Notes under the pieces: model-generated
What the model saw: the letters and a program-made list of their open reading frames with translations, nothing else
Database searches by the model: none
What the model was told of the DNA's origin: nothing
Program-made: the position numbers and the translations under genes
NCBI GenBank assembly: GCA_020861205.1
Contig: JAJBSY010000316.1
Coordinates: 1-6,524 of the forward strand
Direction: 5' to 3'
Length of the DNA: 6,524 nucleotides
DNA from: Deltaproteobacteria bacterium
GTDB lineage: Bacteria > Desulfobacterota > Desulfovibrionia > Desulfovibrionales > Desulfovibrionaceae
Shown: piece after piece, positions 4,825 through 6,524 of the stretch
Position numbering within the stretch: the first letter of the stretch is position 1
Layout: every line of letters starts with the position of its first letter

Positions 4825-6524
4825 ATGCGGGTGTTTGCTGCTGGTTTACATGCCGGGACGCGGACCGTTAGTCCCGTCCGTAACGTCGTCGGCTCGTTTG
4901 TCGCGGCCGTCATCCTAGTCTGCGCACCGCTGGGCGCAAGTGCGCCGGCCGCCGAAGCGGGCGCGAACGCTTCCGGGAGCTCCGCTTCCGCCTCATCCCC
5001 CGAGGTATCCGGAGCCGCCGTTTCCCTTGCGAAGCCGGACGGGGCGACAGCCGTCGAACCGGCCGCTCCATCCCGAGAGAAAGCCGTACAATCCGCCAAA
5101 TCTTCCCCGGCCAAAACGCCTTCGGCAAAGAAACCCAAGGCGCCAGGAAAAGCGAAGGCCGTCACGAAAAAGGCCGCCCCTAAAAAAGCCGCTGCCACAC
5201 CAGCGCCCGGAAAGGCCGGGTCTGCGGCGCCTTCCCGGGGGAAGGGGACTTCCGCGAAAACCGCAACGGGCGCGGCATTATCCCCGGCCCCGGCGGCTGA
5301 GGCCGGGCAGCCCCCTGCCGTGCCGGATTTCCCCGCTTCCAAGGTCGCTGCCGTTTCACCGAAAAAGGCCGCCCAACTGCCTGTGGCGGAAACCTGGATG
5401 CCGCTTGTCCGCCGTTTGAACAAGGACGGCATTGAAATGGCCTATCTGCGCAGCATGTTCGGCCGCATGGGCGATGCCTATTCCTATGCCCCGATGGGCA
5501 ACAAGGTCGTCGAACTCTTCAAGTACAAATACGTTCCCAGGCCGCCGCGCAAGACGCCGGTTGAAAAATCCGGCACGCCCTCGGTGTACAAGAGCATGGT
5601 CAAGCCGGAAAGCGTCGCCAAATGCAAGGCCTACCTGGAACAGCACGCGGCCGCCTTCGCGGGGATGGAAAAGGAATACGGCGTCCCCAAGGAAATCGTC
5701 GCCTCCCTCCTGATGGTTGAGACGCGCCTGGGCACGTATCTCGGTTATAACAGCTCCTTCTGGAGCCTGGCCTGCATGGCCGCGACGGACAAGCCGGAAC
5801 GGGTGGAAGCCGTGTTGCCGACCCTTCCGTTGCCCATGACGCCGGACAAGGAGGAATGGTTGCAGAAAATCCTCCGCGAGCGCTCCACCTGGGCCTACAA
5901 GGAACTCCTGGCCCTCATCAGGCATGGCATGGCCAACGGGCTCGATCCCCTGACCATGCCGGGCTCCGTTTACGGCGCCATCGGCATCTGCCAGTTCATG
6001 CCCAGCAACCTGCCCAAGTTTGCCGTGGACGGGAACAAGGACGGGACCATAGACCTGTTCGACCCGGCGGACGCCATTCCCAGCGTGGGGAACTACCTGA
6101 AGGAACACGGCTGGACCGGCGCCGATTTTACGGACAAGGACCGCGCCGCCCATCATACCGTCCTGAAACGCTACAACAAGAGCAATGTTTACGCGAACAC
6201 AATCCTGGCCCTGGCGGACGCCATTGTCGCCCCCCCGGAAACCATGACCGCCGACGCCGGCGGCAAGGCCGCGCCGGTCAAGAGCGCGGCCTCCGTCAAG
6301 ACTGTAACCAAACGGGACGCGCCCAAGGTCGGAGTCGGAAAGAAACCGTCCTCCAAGGCGGCCGTGAAGGGCGGTAGGGGAAAAGCAGGCGCGGGCGCGC
6401 GAAAAAACGCGGCAAGGACCGCGCCTCCCAAAAAGGACCGCAACGGGTCAACGGGCACGGCCGGGGCGGCCGCTCCCGGTCCGGGCCAGGGTTCCCCGGG
6501 CACTACGTCCGCTAAGGCTGTGGG
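4825..6524 (+). CDS. Secreted MltB-family lytic murein transglycosylase, 3' end beyond the window
   Basis: It would cleave peptidoglycan glycan strands in the periplasm, giving 1,6-anhydro products. The ATG at 4825 is preceded by AGAGGA with a 5-nt gap; 566 residues are visible with no stop. Residues 1-45 form a signal peptide: basic start, hydrophobic core about 21-37, likely cleavage after ASA (38-40) or AEA (43-45). C33 lacks a proper lipobox, so a lipoprotein is unlikely. Residues about 50-185 are Lys/Ala/Pro/Ser-rich low complexity. The SLT_2-type domain covers about 187-467: catalytic Glu E299 in LLMVETRLG, YGAIGICQFMPSN (383-395), and a calcium-site-like loop with D402, N404, D406, T408 and D416 spaced as in E. 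coli Slt35. The interval from E299 to D402 is about 28 residues longer than in E. coli. A second Lys/Ala/Gly/Pro-rich tail runs from about 470 to the edge. Functional link to the upstream sRNAs is unknown. Confidence 0.92.
   Translation, partial: MRVFAAGLHAGTRTVSPVRNVVGSFVAAVILVCAPLGASAPAAEAGANASGSSASASSPEVSGAAVSLAKPDGATAVEPAAPSREKAVQSAKSSPAKTPSAKKPKAPGKAKAVTKKAAPKKAAATPAPGKAGSAAPSRGKGTSAKTATGAALSPAPAAEAGQPPAVPDFPASKVAAVSPKKAAQLPVAETWMPLVRRLNKDGIEMAYLRSMFGRMGDAYSYAPMGNKVVELFKYKYVPRPPRKTPVEKSGTPSVYKSMVKPESVAKCKAYLEQHAAAFAGMEKEYGVPKEIVASLLMVETRLGTYLGYNSSFWSLACMAATDKPERVEAVLPTLPLPMTPDKEEWLQKILRERSTWAYKELLALIRHGMANGLDPLTMPGSVYGAIGICQFMPSNLPKFAVDGNKDGTIDLFDPADAIPSVGNYLKEHGWTGADFTDKDRAAHHTVLKRYNKSNVYANTILALADAIVAPPETMTADAGGKAAPVKSAASVKTVTKRDAPKVGVGKKPSSKAAVKGGRGKAGAGARKNAARTAPPKKDRNGSTGTAGAAAPGPGQGSPGTTSAKAV

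Overview
The window is high-GC bacterial DNA. It holds two genes cut by the window edges, one complete regulator gene, and a 910-bp gene-less stretch that is the most interesting part. The mix of a UvrD/PcrA-type helicase, a sigma-54 response regulator, near-consensus sigma-54 promoters and an MltB-type lytic transglycosylase fits a Gram-negative proteobacterium-like chromosome. Style and codon use remind me of Desulfovibrio-like Desulfobacterota, but that placement is an impression and not proven.

Layout, all genes on the + strand: (1) nt 3-2156, a UvrD/Rep superfamily 1 DNA helicase lacking its N-terminus. (2) nt 2157-2441, an intergenic region with a GC-rich hairpin and a foldable leader ahead of the next gene. 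(3) nt 2442-3914, a complete NtrC-family response regulator (REC, AAA+, Fis-type HTH; 490 aa). (4) nt 3915-4824, a non-coding region with two tandem, diverged copies of a small-RNA gene. Each copy has a sigma-54 promoter matching TGGCAC-N5-TTGCT and a similarly placed upstream pair of dyad operator sites. (5) nt 4825 to the end, a secreted MltB-family lytic murein transglycosylase with long Lys/Ala/Pro-rich flanks, running off the window.

The proposed system is a self-contained circuit. The response regulator contacts sigma-54 through GAFTG. It would bind GTGCGA-WW-YCGC dyads about 150 bp upstream of each start site and switch on two redundant sRNAs of about 125 nt. Each sRNA folds into four hairpins, every one presenting a run of four or five C residues in its loop. 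The architecture resembles LuxO with the Qrr sRNAs of vibrios, or GlrR with GlmY of enterobacteria, but the sRNA sequence is not one I recognise. C-rich loops suggest antisense pairing to G-rich Shine-Dalgarno regions. The targets and the inducing signal are unknown, and no histidine kinase lies in the window.
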